A DNA stretch of 64,000 nucleotides from NCBI RefSeq assembly GCF_905220415.1, contig NC_059547.1, positions 570,501 to 634,500 of the forward strand. The letters are read 5' to 3'. The notes under the pieces were generated by a model, which had not been told where the DNA came from, searched no databases, and saw only the letters and a list, made by a program, of their open reading frames with translations. Positions within the stretch are counted from its first letter, which is position 1, and each line of letters opens with the position of its first letter. Positions 12,727 to 25,100 of this stretch are shown here, piece after piece. Both the position numbers and the translations under genes were made by a program. The stretch is from Colias croceus (taxonomy: Eukaryota; Arthropoda; Insecta; Lepidoptera; Pieridae).

Positions 12727-12929
12727 CTTATATATCTTAATATATATGAATCTCGTGTCACAATGTTTGTCCTCAATGGACTCCTAAACCACTTAACCGA
12801 TTATAATAAAATTCACACACCATGTGCAGTTCGATCCAACTTGAGAGATAGGATAGGTTTTATCCCGGAAATCCCTCGGGAACGGGAACTATGCGGGTTT
12901 TTCTTTGAAAACGCGGGCGGAAAGCTAGT
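12727..12929 (+). mobile_element. Helitron-like repeat ending GCGGGCGGAAAGCTAGT
   Basis: Shares TTTTATCCCGGAAATCCC and GGGAACGGGAACTATGCGGG with the 3527 copy and ends in CTAGT. The 5' part is diverged. Confidence 0.6.
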
Positions 12930-13336
12930 AGGTATATAAGCTTGTGGTGGTTAGGACCAATCTGTAACTAAACTTCACAGACATAAAATCTACGGTACAT
13001 CGGGATTTAAAATTAGGTAATCCTTATGTGGGATTGATATGTCTTTACGTTTTTAAATACGTATTGAATTCAATAATGTCGATATATCGATTTGAAAAAG
13101 GGCTAAAAATGATAAAACCTTATCACACCTATATTTACGCTTACTTGAATAAATACTTTTTTTCGGCTACTTTTTTTTAATTATGGTATTTTGGGAAAGT
13201 AAAAAAGCACTACTTATATCCTCGTATCACTATCCTCACACATTTAATACTCGTCATTATATTTTTATACATAAACAAAGGACAAAGACAAACTGAAACA
13301 CACATTTACATTCATCATAATATGCAATTTAAAATA

Positions 13337-13620
13337 CAGGGTGTCCCACTATTGGTATACTAAGCGCGAAGGGACTTGTAGTTTTGCTTACACTGATCAC
13401 GTAAAAAATATTTATACGACAAAATTACGTCAAAAATTTTTGCTAAATTTTTCCTGAAAATCCATGTTTTCTTCTCTGGCTTCGCGCAGCCGGCATATAC
13501 CGTATTCTATTTGTAAAAAAAAATACGTCTGGAATTTTATAAATATTTTTACGTACCTACTCGGCGTATGCAAAACTATAACCTCCTCTGAGCTTAGTAT
13601 ACCAGCAGTGGGACACCCTG
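13337..13620. mobile_element. 284-bp MITE with TA target duplication (mariner-like)
   Basis: Ends CAGGGTGTCCCACT and AGTGGGACACCCTG are inverted. Similarity continues about 50 bp inward (GGTATACTAAGC on both sides). TA flanks each end (13335-13336 and 13621-13622), as for Tc1/mariner. No transposase ORF. Confidence 0.7.
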
Positions 13621-13644
13621 TATATGTATATGAAAAAGGAAACA

Positions 13645-13700
13645 AAATTGGTCAAGTGCGAGTCGGACTAGTGACACTAAAGATTTCATACAAATGACTA
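13645..13700 (+). repeat. fragment of the CAAGTGCGAGTCGG repeat
   Basis: GGTCAAGTGCGAGTCGGACT matches the start of the longer copy at 46641-46797, then diverges. Confidence 0.4.
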
Positions 13701-15655
13701 ATAAGCTACTCAGGTTTAAAAAAGTGTCACCCATCCGATTTATGACTGTGCCAACCTTCATGTTATAATATACTTATCTTAAATTTTTAAAAATTAATTA
13801 GTAAAAATAAGTATAATGTTTAACTCCAATGCAGCTTCAAAAATATCACTAGGTACGTAAAGATATGCACTAGCTATGCAATAACACATAAAGGATAAGC
13901 TGATGTCTGAGATTTTGCCCACGGGAAATTATTTGCCTTACATGAGAATTTTTGAGTTATTAAAAAACACATCATAACGTATCTTCTCAAAGAAATGAAT
14001 TCTTTCCTCACGATTTCAAAGCAGCCTCCTAGCAAAAATCATACCATAAAATTTCTCTGTTGACACAATATGAGAGAAAGACAAACAAAAAGGTACGCTT
14101 TCTTGTTTATAATATGTATCAGTAAAAGACTAGTAAGGACATTATAAATTCTACACATCACACATTTTTTTGGATTATGTAATCCAAAAAAAAAATTGTT
14201 CTCGTAATATTGTCGTCTCATAATATTAAAGGCCTTAGTTTAAAAGCCTTCGTATGCTAATAGAAATAGCAAGCAAACTCCACATCTAGTCTAGTTCGCA
14301 TACAGAGATTGCCTGAAATTTAAATTTATTCACACTAAATAAGGTCGTCACAAATAGACATACGTTTACATACAACCCTATAAAAGGAAGCGCTGTAGTG
14401 CGATGCGCGAAGGCTGGCCAATTCTCACGCAGTAGTAAAAAATGTCCTTTGTTTTCATCAAGGCAATCTCACCACTGGCTTGTGTATGTTGAATCTGTCT
14501 TTGCTGAATGGAAGATTTTGTTGGAGATAGGGAAAATATCCGATGAAGGTATTTAAGGTGGACAATGGAAAAACATCAGCATTTACTATACAAGTTCTAT
14601 AAAGTATGTTGACGTAATAAAATACCTCCGATCTTTCACATTATGGTAGACTCACTAAAAATAGATGTAAACCGATTTTCAGACCTACCGAATACGCACA
14701 CAATTTATTTACATGAAAATCGGTCTGGACTTTGGTAGTTTCCAATCACTGCGACATCTACAAATAAGTATGTGGTGTACCTATCATTTATTCGTGTACC
14801 TATAAACTATACTCCCAAATGCTGATACCTAGTTACTTCCGGGGTTTTTTTCGTTTCATTTAATTCTATTTTTCCTAATTCAATTACACGGTGGTGACTG
14901 GTGACGGTCACAGCTCCCGCAGTCGTTTTTAGTAGGTACGTTACATTAAGGTACCTTTTTATTATATCTAGATCTGACCCAATTACTGCTAAATCGTTCA
15001 AAATTATGTTTGTATGTTATTTATGTAGTAAATATTGCACACATTATAAGAATTAAACATAAGTAAACCTTGATACTAGATATATAACAATTAGTTTAAA
15101 TGCATACAAAATGACGGTAACGATCGTATACGTAACACGATCGTATACGACAATTTTATTTGCGGTCAATAAACAAATAGTTGTTATTAAGTATTTTATA
15201 AGAATAATTAAGTCGTCCAAGAACAAGGCCCCGGCGTGAGAATCAGTCGCAGTCACACACGTCAAATGTGTCGTATCATTTTATTATTTGCATTTTATTG
15301 TGAACAATGACTGTGATTCATGGGCTTAACTACAAATTACTGTGTATTTCATTTTAGTTATTATACATATGACGTCATTTTGATGTGATTTTATGAGACA
15401 TATAATAGGACACGAAGGTATCGACATTGAATATAATATTAATTGGAATGGTACATAGAAATGGTTTACTTGTTACTACCAATAATAATTATAAGTAGTA
15501 CTTAAGTATGTATGTATATAGGTAGTTATCTACTTACTATATTGGACAATAAATGATGTAAGTTTACAACAGCTGCAGCTGTGGCACCAATATTGAATTT
15601 TACTAAAAAAAGCGTTCTGTACATATAATAAAATGAGGTCGTAAATTTATTGTTA
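13701..15655. other. intergenic, no gene recognised
   Basis: AT-rich sequence without long ORFs or clear repeats, apart from a weak inverted pair near 14670-14730 (ACCGATTTTCAG and GAAAATCGGT), probably a degraded Helitron-like fragment. Confidence 0.4.
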
Positions 15656-15890
15656 ACTAGATTTCCGCCCGCGGCTTCGCCCGCATTTGCAAAGGAAAAC
15701 CCGCATAGTTCCCGTTCCCGTGGGATTTCCGGGATAAAAACTATCTTATGTGTTAATCCAAGTTACCCTCTATAAGTGTGCTAAATTTCATTGTAATCGG
15801 TTCAGTAGTTTTTACGTGAAAGAGTAACAAACATCCATACATCCATACATCCATACTTACAAACTTTCGCCTATATAATATATATTAAAA
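15656..15890 (-). mobile_element. Helitron-like repeat, minus orientation
   Basis: Begins ACTAGATTTCCGCCCGCGGC, the reverse complement of the GCCGCGGGCGGAAATCTAGT end, and runs to a decayed (CATACATC)n stretch and CTTTCGCC. Same subfamily as 3527-3743. Confidence 0.6.
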
Positions 15891-16369
15891 TATTAGAAGT
15901 CATCATTACTGAAACTTACTTAACTAACACAGTACTTAAATGTTTTTTTCTTCAGGTACTTATGGTAGACCACAGTACAGTACAGTAGTGGTTAAACTTG
16001 CATAATTCGTACCTGCGCTTAAATCGTACCTCGTCTATATCTCGGCTTGGGTAATAGTTACCAGCGCCTCTGGTGGCATAAAATGTCAATAATAGTCGGC
16101 CATATTGCCATGTGACAAATAAATACCTGTTACGTTGCTCCCGACTAAAATATTTATCAAGTAAGTTTTTTCTTACTTTTTGAGTAATTTTTTCGCACAC
16201 TTCACAAGAACTGTCTTCCAAGTATACCGTTCATAAGTTGTTTAACTGTTTATTTTATATTTATGCGTATATTTGTGAATATATTTCACATAGTAAAGCC
16301 GGCTTGTTCGTTGACAGTTTTTTTTGCGGCAAATTTGAAATTCTTTTGATACTTGTGCCTATTTCGTAC

Positions 16370-16661
16370 TCGCAGCAACTTCTTAAAACGTACCTGTACG
16401 AACGAACGAAAACACCTCAAAAAGGAAACAAGAAAAAGAAACAAGAACAAGATGAAAATGACAGTTGGTATTGCAAAATATGTCAAGAAGACGTTAAAGA
16501 AAACATGATTAAATGCGGTAATTGTGAAGTATGGGTACCTACCCATACTTCACAATTACCTACATGAGCTATGTGCAGGGACAACTAAAAAAACAAAATG
16601 TTATTACTGCGATGACTGTCAGGATTTGGCAAAGACCATCCGCTGTATTAATAAGAATTAA
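16370..16661 (+). pseudogene. PHD-finger protein fragment interrupted by a snap-back inverted duplication
   Basis: The frame reads a Lys/Gln-rich linker (KGNKKKKQEQDEND), then SWYCKICQEDVKENMIKCGN and CEVWV. After a 25-bp interruption and frame change it resumes as HELCAGTTKKTKCYYCDDCQ and stops about 16661. Together these give the Cys4-His-Cys3 spacing of a PHD finger. PHD-like C-termini occur in some insect pogo/jerky-type transposases, so this may be the tail of a dead transposon rather than a host gene. No introns or upstream domain were found. Confidence 0.55.
16517..16560. repeat. perfect 21-bp inverted repeat with 2-nt loop
   Basis: The arms 16517-16537 and 16540-16560 are exact reverse complements separated by CC. 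The right arm copies the coding sequence just upstream in reverse, and it interrupts the PHD finger between Val and His codons. Confidence 0.95.
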
Positions 16662-16984
16662 TCTAGGTACATTAAAATTAAGAAAAAGAGGAGAAGATTA
16701 TTAAGATTGTGATTTTTAAGACTGTAAACCAATGATAGGATCTCAAAGTACGATTTAAGAATATACTAGTACGATTTAAGATGAATGGTCTGAAATCGTA
16801 CTTTTTTAAGTTTTTGAAAATTGTTTATTTCTCAGAAGTTTAAAAGATATATGTTATTTTTTGTTGAAATACTAATAGAACATTAGTGAAATTATAATTA
16901 CTTAATATAAATAACTGTGTATCATTGTTCATTTCCAAAATTTTTGAGGTTCTCCTTAAGTGGTACGAATTAGGCAAGTTTCCC

Positions 16985-17110
16985 CTATGTAGGTTAACAT
17001 TGGTTCTAGGTTCGATTCCCGGTGAAGAACTTAAACTACTGACAGGGCCTGGACAGGGCAATGGAGACTGATCACTCACTTTTTTCCCCAATATAATATC
17101 AATAAATGAA
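16985..17110 (+). mobile_element. possible SINE remnant with B-box-like segment
   Basis: GGTTCGATTCCCGGTGAAGA resembles a tRNA T-arm/B box, followed by GACAGGGCCTGGACAGGGCA. No matching A box was identified. Confidence 0.35.
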
Positions 17111-17260
17111 ATAGACTGAGAATTTATTTGAATTGCATTTTGGGGTAAGAGCTACTGCAGCAACCATTACTTACCTTATTAAAACTATAAAATAATAAGT
17201 GTGTGTTTATTGATTCGATCATTTAGGTATTTTCTAAGGAACAGCGATAGTGTCCTCGTA

Positions 17261-17519
17261 ATCTATACTAATATTATGGTAATACCATGGTAATACTGTG
17301 CTAATATTATAAAGCTGAAGAGTTTTTTGTTTGTTTATTTGAACGCGCTAATCTCGGGAACTACTGGTCCGATATGAAAAATTCTTTCAGTGTTAAATAG
17401 CCCATTTATCGAGGAAGGTATAGGATGATATATAGCCTTATATATATAAGGCTATATATCATCACGCTACGGCCAACAGGAGTGGAGTCACGGGGGTGAA
17501 ACCGCGCGGAGCAGCTAGT
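17261..17519 (+). mobile_element. Lep1-like Helitron (AGCTGAAGAGTT...GCAGCTAGT)
   Basis: Starts ATCTATACTAATATTATGG. Carries GAACGCGCTAATCTCGGGAA, CCCATTTATCGAGGAAGG and ACCGCGCGGAGCAGCTAGTA. A small internal duplication of GGTAATAC near its start and the palindrome ATATATAAGGCTATATATCA are specific to this copy. This pattern fits the Lep1 Helitron-like family described from Lepidoptera. Confidence 0.65.
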
Positions 17520-17959
17520 ATTATACGTATATTACCGGAATCTGTAAACCTCTTGGATAATCAAAACATTCACACCGTAAACTAATTCAATGAAAAATCT
17601 ACAACCATTACTTATTCGTGACGTAGTTGTGTTCTTGAACCAACAAAGAGTTTGCTTTAAAGTTTAAATGAGTTTCAGCCATTGATTCGCTGACGGACCA
17701 TTTGGTTAGCGAGGAATGTTTTAGCGTTGCTCTAATTATTGCGAAATATTCTCTGAAGTTTACCGTGGGTGGTTACTTAACATATAAAAGTAAACACAAG
17801 TCAATTGAATTTATTGGAAAAGTATCGCATATGTTCTGTATAGCTACTGATGTAAATTGTTCTACGCCCACTTTTTTCGGTCGTAGTATGCATATAAATA
17901 AATAGTTATATTTTTTTTACTTCTTACAGCAAAATTACTGGAAATACTGGATATCATAA

Positions 17960-18096
17960 GAGCTAGCGTGCAAGAGCAACTTTTGTCTCCGCAACTAATT
18001 TGTCTCACCCATCAACTCTATGGGGAGTTGCGTCGCTACAGGAGAGACAAATCACAAAATAGTTGCGGAGACAAAGTTGCTCTTGCGCGCTAGCTC
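17960..18096. mobile_element. 137-bp MITE with about 38-bp TIRs and TAA target duplication
   Basis: GAGCTAGCGTGCAAGAGCAA at the left is mirrored by TTGCTCTTGCGCGCTAGCTC at the right. TAA flanks both ends (17957-17959 and 18097-18099). Fits PIF/Harbinger-type MITEs. Confidence 0.75.
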
Positions 18097-18479
18097 TAAA
18101 TTTTTTAATTAATTCTCTCAAAAACAATAGAAACTACATGTAGAGCAAGTTTTTTTTTATATTTAAATCAAAACTATATTACTTATGTTGTTCAGGGTGA
18201 AATTATTCGTTATTTTAAATCGGTTTAGTAATTTTATAAATAACAATTTACCACTTTATTGTTAAATGAGTACGTGCTTAGCTAAAAGTTAAATCTCTCA
18301 CGCTATTTAACCTCTATTCATGTGTTTTCTTGACGTCGTAATGGCGACCATGCAGCGATGTCCTCAAACGTTGTCGTTACATAATTATGGCTAAATTAAC
18401 TCTAATCGCTTATTTAATCTATAGAGCATTGAACTTCTGTGATTTCCCATTCTTCGACGAAATAAAACAGAATATACAT

Positions 18480-19194
18480 AATTAAAAATCTCGTTTATTA
18501 TTCGTTTACACACACACAAAAACTTCCTCATTTCAATTGTAATCTTAATTTACGCAGAAATAATTTTTCGTGTGAAACTCACATCGACATCACAATCAAA
18601 AACATCCTTAAGTTTATTAATTGTAAAAATACTGAACATTTATGAGTAATGAACACATACATTGCAAATATATAATATTATGTTCCTATAATTTTATTTT
18701 AAGCACCACTTAAAATCACAACTATTTTTCCTAGATAACATTATATTATGAGTTTTTCCAAGAATATTTTATTAGGTATAAGGAAATCGAGACAACTGCA
18801 TTTCTGAATATCGAAGTCTAGTCTTAGGTATATAGAAATAATAAATTGTGCTATATACTTTGTCAAGCTGTATTATCGTGTCATTAAAAAGTAAAATATA
18901 AAAAATACATCATATACCTATCTACTTCTCCAGAGATATCCAGGATGAATCGTCATAAAAAGTCATTTTGTTTGGGTTTTATACAACATTGGTTTTATTT
19001 AATATTAATTAACATCCAGTTAAAAATATACTGTATTTCTAAACTTATTTCCTAATTACGTGTTACTCTTAATGACGGCATACACATATCACATTTATAA
19101 AAACACTTCTAACCTACAATGTCATAACCGCACGTACATAATATATAACATCCACGATAATTATCACACGAGGTAATCAATCACATAAAATAAA
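18480..19194 (-). other. 3' UTR of the four-TM protein gene
   Basis: AT-rich, no ORF. A reverse-complement AATAAA lies at about 18493 on the minus strand. The extent is a guess. Confidence 0.4.
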
Positions 19195-22100
19195 TCACTG
19201 TGTCGGACTGTGTCGCGGTGTTCTTAATTCTCGTTTGTCCGGCCATTTTTTCGCTGTATATTGTACGTAACCAGGGTCAGTGGGAGTTCCTGAAGCTCTT
19301 CCATCTCCTTCATTCCCTTCCTTTTCCTCTATCGGTTCCATAGGAAACATGGCGGGAGTATCTCCTCTCCTTGACCTCCCAGAACTCTTCAAATAATCCT
19401 CTAACTGTTGTAATGTTGGAGTTGCCACTGTTTTCGCTCTTGTAGGAGATTTAGACTGCATCTTCTTCTCATAAGTCGGTGACACATCGTCGTAAAGACT
19501 CCGCATTCGACCTGTTTTCACTTTAGCGAACACTGGTGTTTGCAATTCCGGTAAATATTGTTCTTTTACAGGTAACCCTTTGCCTTTACCATCGAGGCTA
19601 TCTGCGTATTCAAGGTAATCTCTGAAGTATTTCTCATTGAATTTGGCAAGTTCTTGCTCATAGTGCATTCTATCTGGGATGGCCAGAGGATCAGAGAGAC
19701 GCACATAATTCCCTCCCTCTATGTTCCTGAGTGACCCGAATTTTGACTTTTCCAAGTCTTTTTCAATGCCAAGCGCCTCGAGTTGTGATAGCGTGCTTTT
19801 TGGAGAATCGAATAGCGTTGATTTGTCTTCCGTCTTTTTAATTTCTGTTTTATCGAGCGGTAAGTCTTTCGGTCTTTCTGGAACGTGGCCGTTAGTCTTC
19901 TCGCCTGGTAGATGGCCGTTGGTGTTCGTGGTGTTCGATTGTGTTAAGATGGATACTTTTTTATCGCTTTTCGGTGATGTCACTGTGTCGGTTTGGGAGG
20001 GTCTAGTGGCTGTATAGACCCTGGGGCCCATCAGGTCGAGGAGGAATAGTGCTGCGACAGTGAGCGATAGCGCGCCGAGTACACACGCGTTGACTGTCAG
20101 AGATTCTGGTACTGCGTCTAGAGATGCTAACTCTAGACCACCTGGGGAATAAAATTAATTATTAAATAAATATTTCTATGGTCTTATCTTACTAATGTTA
20201 TAAACGTGAAAATTTGTTAGAATGGATTTGTTAGTGTGTTTGTTACCCTTTCACGGGAAAACCACTGAACGGATTTTGATAATACTTGGCATAAACATAC
20301 ATAAACTATGGATTCACCCGCGACTAATTATTTTTAATAAAAGTTGCTGTAATTTTGTATTTCGTTAATCCAGTTATACGGATAAGGGATTGGCGCTCTA
20401 AATAATTATAAGATACCAATTACCATTTTATATCATGAGTCAACTTATTTGCGATGACCTGGAACTTGCCGTGAATGTAAACACGTAGTTTACATAATAT
20501 TATGAGACGACTGACGGTGGTATTTACTGAACGGACGTTTTATTTATTTTAACTTACAACATAACATAATAATTAATTGAATTAATTTTAATAAATAGAT
20601 ATAAATAGAAGCCTTCTTAGCCACTTTGTGTTGCAACAAAACTAGAATATTTAACTTTATGGGGACTATATTATTGGGGCTGAATTTGTATAATACGATA
20701 AATAGGTAGTTATGTAAAAGTCTTTACGCACAATAAGTTAGTACAATATAAATGACTACCCATATCATTATGACTTACCCAAAACAATAAATAGCAGTAA
20801 TCCAACGCCAAGTAGTATGCCCTCTAATATTCGTCTTCCTTTCGGTATCTCTTGGAAAGCTCGCGCGAATATCAGACTGAAGGTGATGATCACGTAACCT
20901 GGTTAAAAAAATGTTATTTATAGAACAAGTTTATTGTTACTGCATTTAAGTAGGTAATAGTAATAAATATTGGTTAAGAACATAAGGCAGGCAGAATGAA
21001 AAACGTTAGGAGTACTAAGATATCAGTGGAAACTGGAAACTTTTGAAGAGGAAAATGAAGTAAGTACAAAGATTTAAATGTTACAATATTCTTAAGTTGA
21101 TTGCTTATGTGTTTCCCTTTCACCTAGCCAAAAACAATTGCGAATTCACAATGTTTATGGCCACAGCCATAACCAACAACCAACAATAAACCTGTGACGA
21201 TTCGTTCTTTCATTATGAGGTGGCTATGACAGCAAACTTTTTAGATATCCCTTCCCAACTGTAGTTCCTAATAACATTAACTACTCATCCCTACAAATCC
21301 TATCTATACATTACCTCCATACGTAGCATCAGCGAATGAGCTCCCAGCGGAGTCCCAAGTGATCGAGTTGAGCAGAGACCACTCCCTCGAGAGCTTTTGC
21401 AGCAGCAACGCAAGCCGCGCCTCATCGTCGCTCGACACGCGCTTCGCCACCAAGCAGGCTACGCAAAAGAGCTGTTGACAATATGAGGTGTAGAGTCGGC
21501 CAATTTCTTAGAAACACAACTATATATTCTGTCCATATAAGCTTCTAAATAAATTAAATATCAATTTTATGACAACTAATAAATCAGTATTTTTAAGTAA
21601 AATTCTTTAGGATGGAATAGATGTTAATTTTATACAGACACCATGTATTATCTGTCTTTCAATCAAGGAAATTGGTGTTATTTATAATTAATTTATTTAC
21701 TAGACGATTTTTTGTTTTCATTACTGAAATATCTGTACCTAGGTAAAAAAAAAAACAACAAAACTATTATGAACCAGCGCGGTAAAGATCGTTAACTTAT
21801 CGCCAGTTATCTAATTATACCCAATTAGGATAATACGACACATTAATAAGAGATAAGCTCAAGAAATAAAGAAAAATAGATAGCTAATTGCATATTATAA
21901 GCCGAAGGAAATGCCACATCGTTTTGTTAAAAGACAATAGAGTTGCATACAATGGTCGAATCGTCACTTGATTGCTATGAACGTTGTCTAGCCCCGAGTG
22001 ACCGTTGGTAAACTTTAGGGAACCAGTCATAACAATAGACCTTCAATATATACTATTATAAATGCGAAAATAACTATCTGTTTGCAATGTTAGCGCATAT

Positions 22101-25100
22101 AGCGCCAATTTGAAGAAAACGTAGGTAGGTGCGTAGCGCTATGATTGACCCTGTGTAGTGCCCTCATTACTAATATAATCAACAGTCAGAACAGATTTTC
22201 ACATAATATTGGTATAGAGTCACTGCAGCCTCTATTCCATCAAATGCCTTCATTATTTTCAAATTGAACCCAAAACTTTATTGGTCCGTAAACTTTGCAA
22301 CTTTGGAATAGGTATTTTTTCTGTTACCACCGATTCAAAATATCGTTTGTACCAAAAAAACGTCCAAAAATTCGACACTAACTTTTTTAATTTAAAAACT
22401 ATTCAAAATAAGTTCTAATTGACGCATCACTTTCACGTATCCATCCCACGTGTTACGACAGAGCGACATTGGACAAACATGTAAAACGGCGTTACATAAC
22501 ACATATGACATACTCTGCTAACAGACGTGGTATAAGGTGTTTAGGCTCGTTTTATAGTTTAACACGTACCTACCTAGTGCAATATTAAAGTATGTGTTCA
22601 TGATAACCGATAGTAAAAAGGAACGTAGAAATATTTACACTTGTGCCATTTTCCTAACCTACAAGCTTTCCTACAGGATTTTTCTTGAGGTTAATTGCGA
22701 AATTTTAATATATATCTGTCTTTAAAATGCGCAGCACAGAAACAGCATAACACTATAAAGTATAAACAACTAAAAAAGCATAAGTGAAAACAATTTTACT
22801 TGTACTCTTGTATACAAGAAGGTAACTATTTGAGCAGGTACCTCCAAGGCTCTAAGTGCTTTCTTTTTTCTTCATATCTAGTAAACTGCATACTTATCGT
22901 AAATTGTTTAATAATGAGGTATCATTACGTGCGGCTTGGTCTATCGTTGGTTATTCCGTGAGCTTATATCACAGAATAATAAATACCTACCTATCCCTAT
23001 ATACCCATTTTGTAACTTCAAATAAAATATGGCACCCTATAACTGCCTTAATTTCAAAATAATTTTAATATTGAGCGCAAGTATATATTTTCATTATTCA
23101 TCAGTCGGGATTTGTCTGTGGGTTTTGTCCTACTATAGCCAATAAGTCCTACTATCCATACTAATATTATCTATAAATGCGAAAGTAACTCTGTCTGTCT
23201 ATCTGTTACTCAATCACGCCTAAACTACTGAACCAATTTTCATGAAATTTGGTATGGAGATATTTTGATACCCGAGAAAGGACATAGGCTACTTTTTACC
23301 CCGGGAAATAGGTTAGGTTTTATCCCGGAAATCCCACGAGAACGGGAACTATTTCTTTGACTACGCGGGCGAAGCTGCGGGTGGAAACCTAGTATTGCAA
23401 TAAATCAAAACTTGACTTACACAATAGCGTAACCTAATATATAGTTCAAATTAATTGAAACATTTAGCTATGGATGCGTTAATTTGTGTCACAGTTCAAA
23501 GGTAATTTGACCAATCAACAGCTTATGAAATGTCGGCAACTAAACTGGTGTTAAGACTGGTTATTCATTCATTCACATAGGTAAGACTAGGATGGATAGG
23601 TGAGGTAAATTAAATAGGTAATACATACCTACGTGTCATTGCCTAAACCTAAATCAAAACACTTTAAAAATATCAGCAGTTTCTCGGGTTTTCTCGCTGA
23701 CCACAACGATTATAACATTAGATACATACCTAAATATTTAAAAAAGGACCTTTGGTTTCTTAATTTTACAACTTTAACTTAACAATAATTTGTGGCGAAT
23801 ATTATATGTTTATTATAGATATATATTTTTTTTTTTATTGATTCGAACTGTTTTTTCAGCACCTAGGTACCTAATTATATTAAGAGGACGTAGGTAGGTA
23901 CAATCAATGACTATTATACTATATATACTATTATACTATATTATTATGCTTTTTTATATATCATAGGGTACAATAATTATAATAAATAAAATAATGTAGT
24001 ACATACTTAGAATCTAAGATACTTAGTTATTCAATTTGTTTCAATTACTTTTGATATTGTTTAGCGTCATTACCAAATTGCTGAGAGCTATAGGTAATTT
24101 GATATTAATGAACCCTGAGAACAATTCGAACGATAACGCTTTTGAGTTATTTAATAATTTGAAAACAAACCTATTACCTAGGTACCAACTACATATTCTT
24201 ATAATATTACACTAATATTTTTTAATATACATTTAACATTCGTAATTAAAATATAATACGTATTTTCCACATTTTTTGCGGTTAGTTTCCACGGGCTAGA
24301 CTAATTACGACCGCTTTTTTTATCAGGCTTTAAATTCATAGAAGTTTTTCTTGTTATCACACAATTATTGAGGTAGCGAACTTCCCATTTTAATTCACGA
24401 GTCATTTCCGAAAATTATCTATACTTAGGTTTAAAAAAAACTCATTGGCGAAAAATCTTGGATGATTCACCCTGCAATATTTAAAATGCTGTATTTTTTT
24501 GTCTGGGAAGATTGTTCGAATAAAAACACGATAAAAACAATTATTAAGCATATTAATAATTAATAAGGTAAAATTTATTTACAGTTCCAGATAGATAGAT
24601 TTTATGAATCTTGTTAATCACTCTTGAAAATATACCTGAAACCGTAGAACAATTAATAGTGTTACAAATGGTTACAACACTTCCTGTCGAAAAAACTAAA
24701 CTTGGATATAAAATTTTGGCGGGAACGGATATCGAAAAGCGCGCAAAAATAAACTTTCTACTTTAAAGTGTAGTAATATTAAGTATATTATTCAATAATT
24801 TATTGAAATTTGGAGTATATTAAATTTTCTTTTTCACCAACAACCCGTTAAATCTAAGTGTCACCTAAGTCAATTTAGGGGATACCTAAGCTAACGTAAA
24901 ATTTGCTTTCACCGACAGATAAGTGTCACCTAAATCGTTAGGTTCGGTAGTGATTTGAAGGGTCCCTTAAACTAAGGAACCCTTACTTAGGAGACTGTTT
25001 AGGGGTTATTGGTGAAATCGGGCATAAAAGGTGCAAAAACACCTCTGTCAAGAAATATTTGAATATATACACATTACCAAATTTTTACGTTATGTACAGA

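Noticed and set aside
15952..16221. 89-residue minus-strand frame starting MEDSSCEVCEKITQ
   Set aside because: Unrecognised, single short frame next to transposon debris, no splice partner or conservation argument. Could be real but not supportable.
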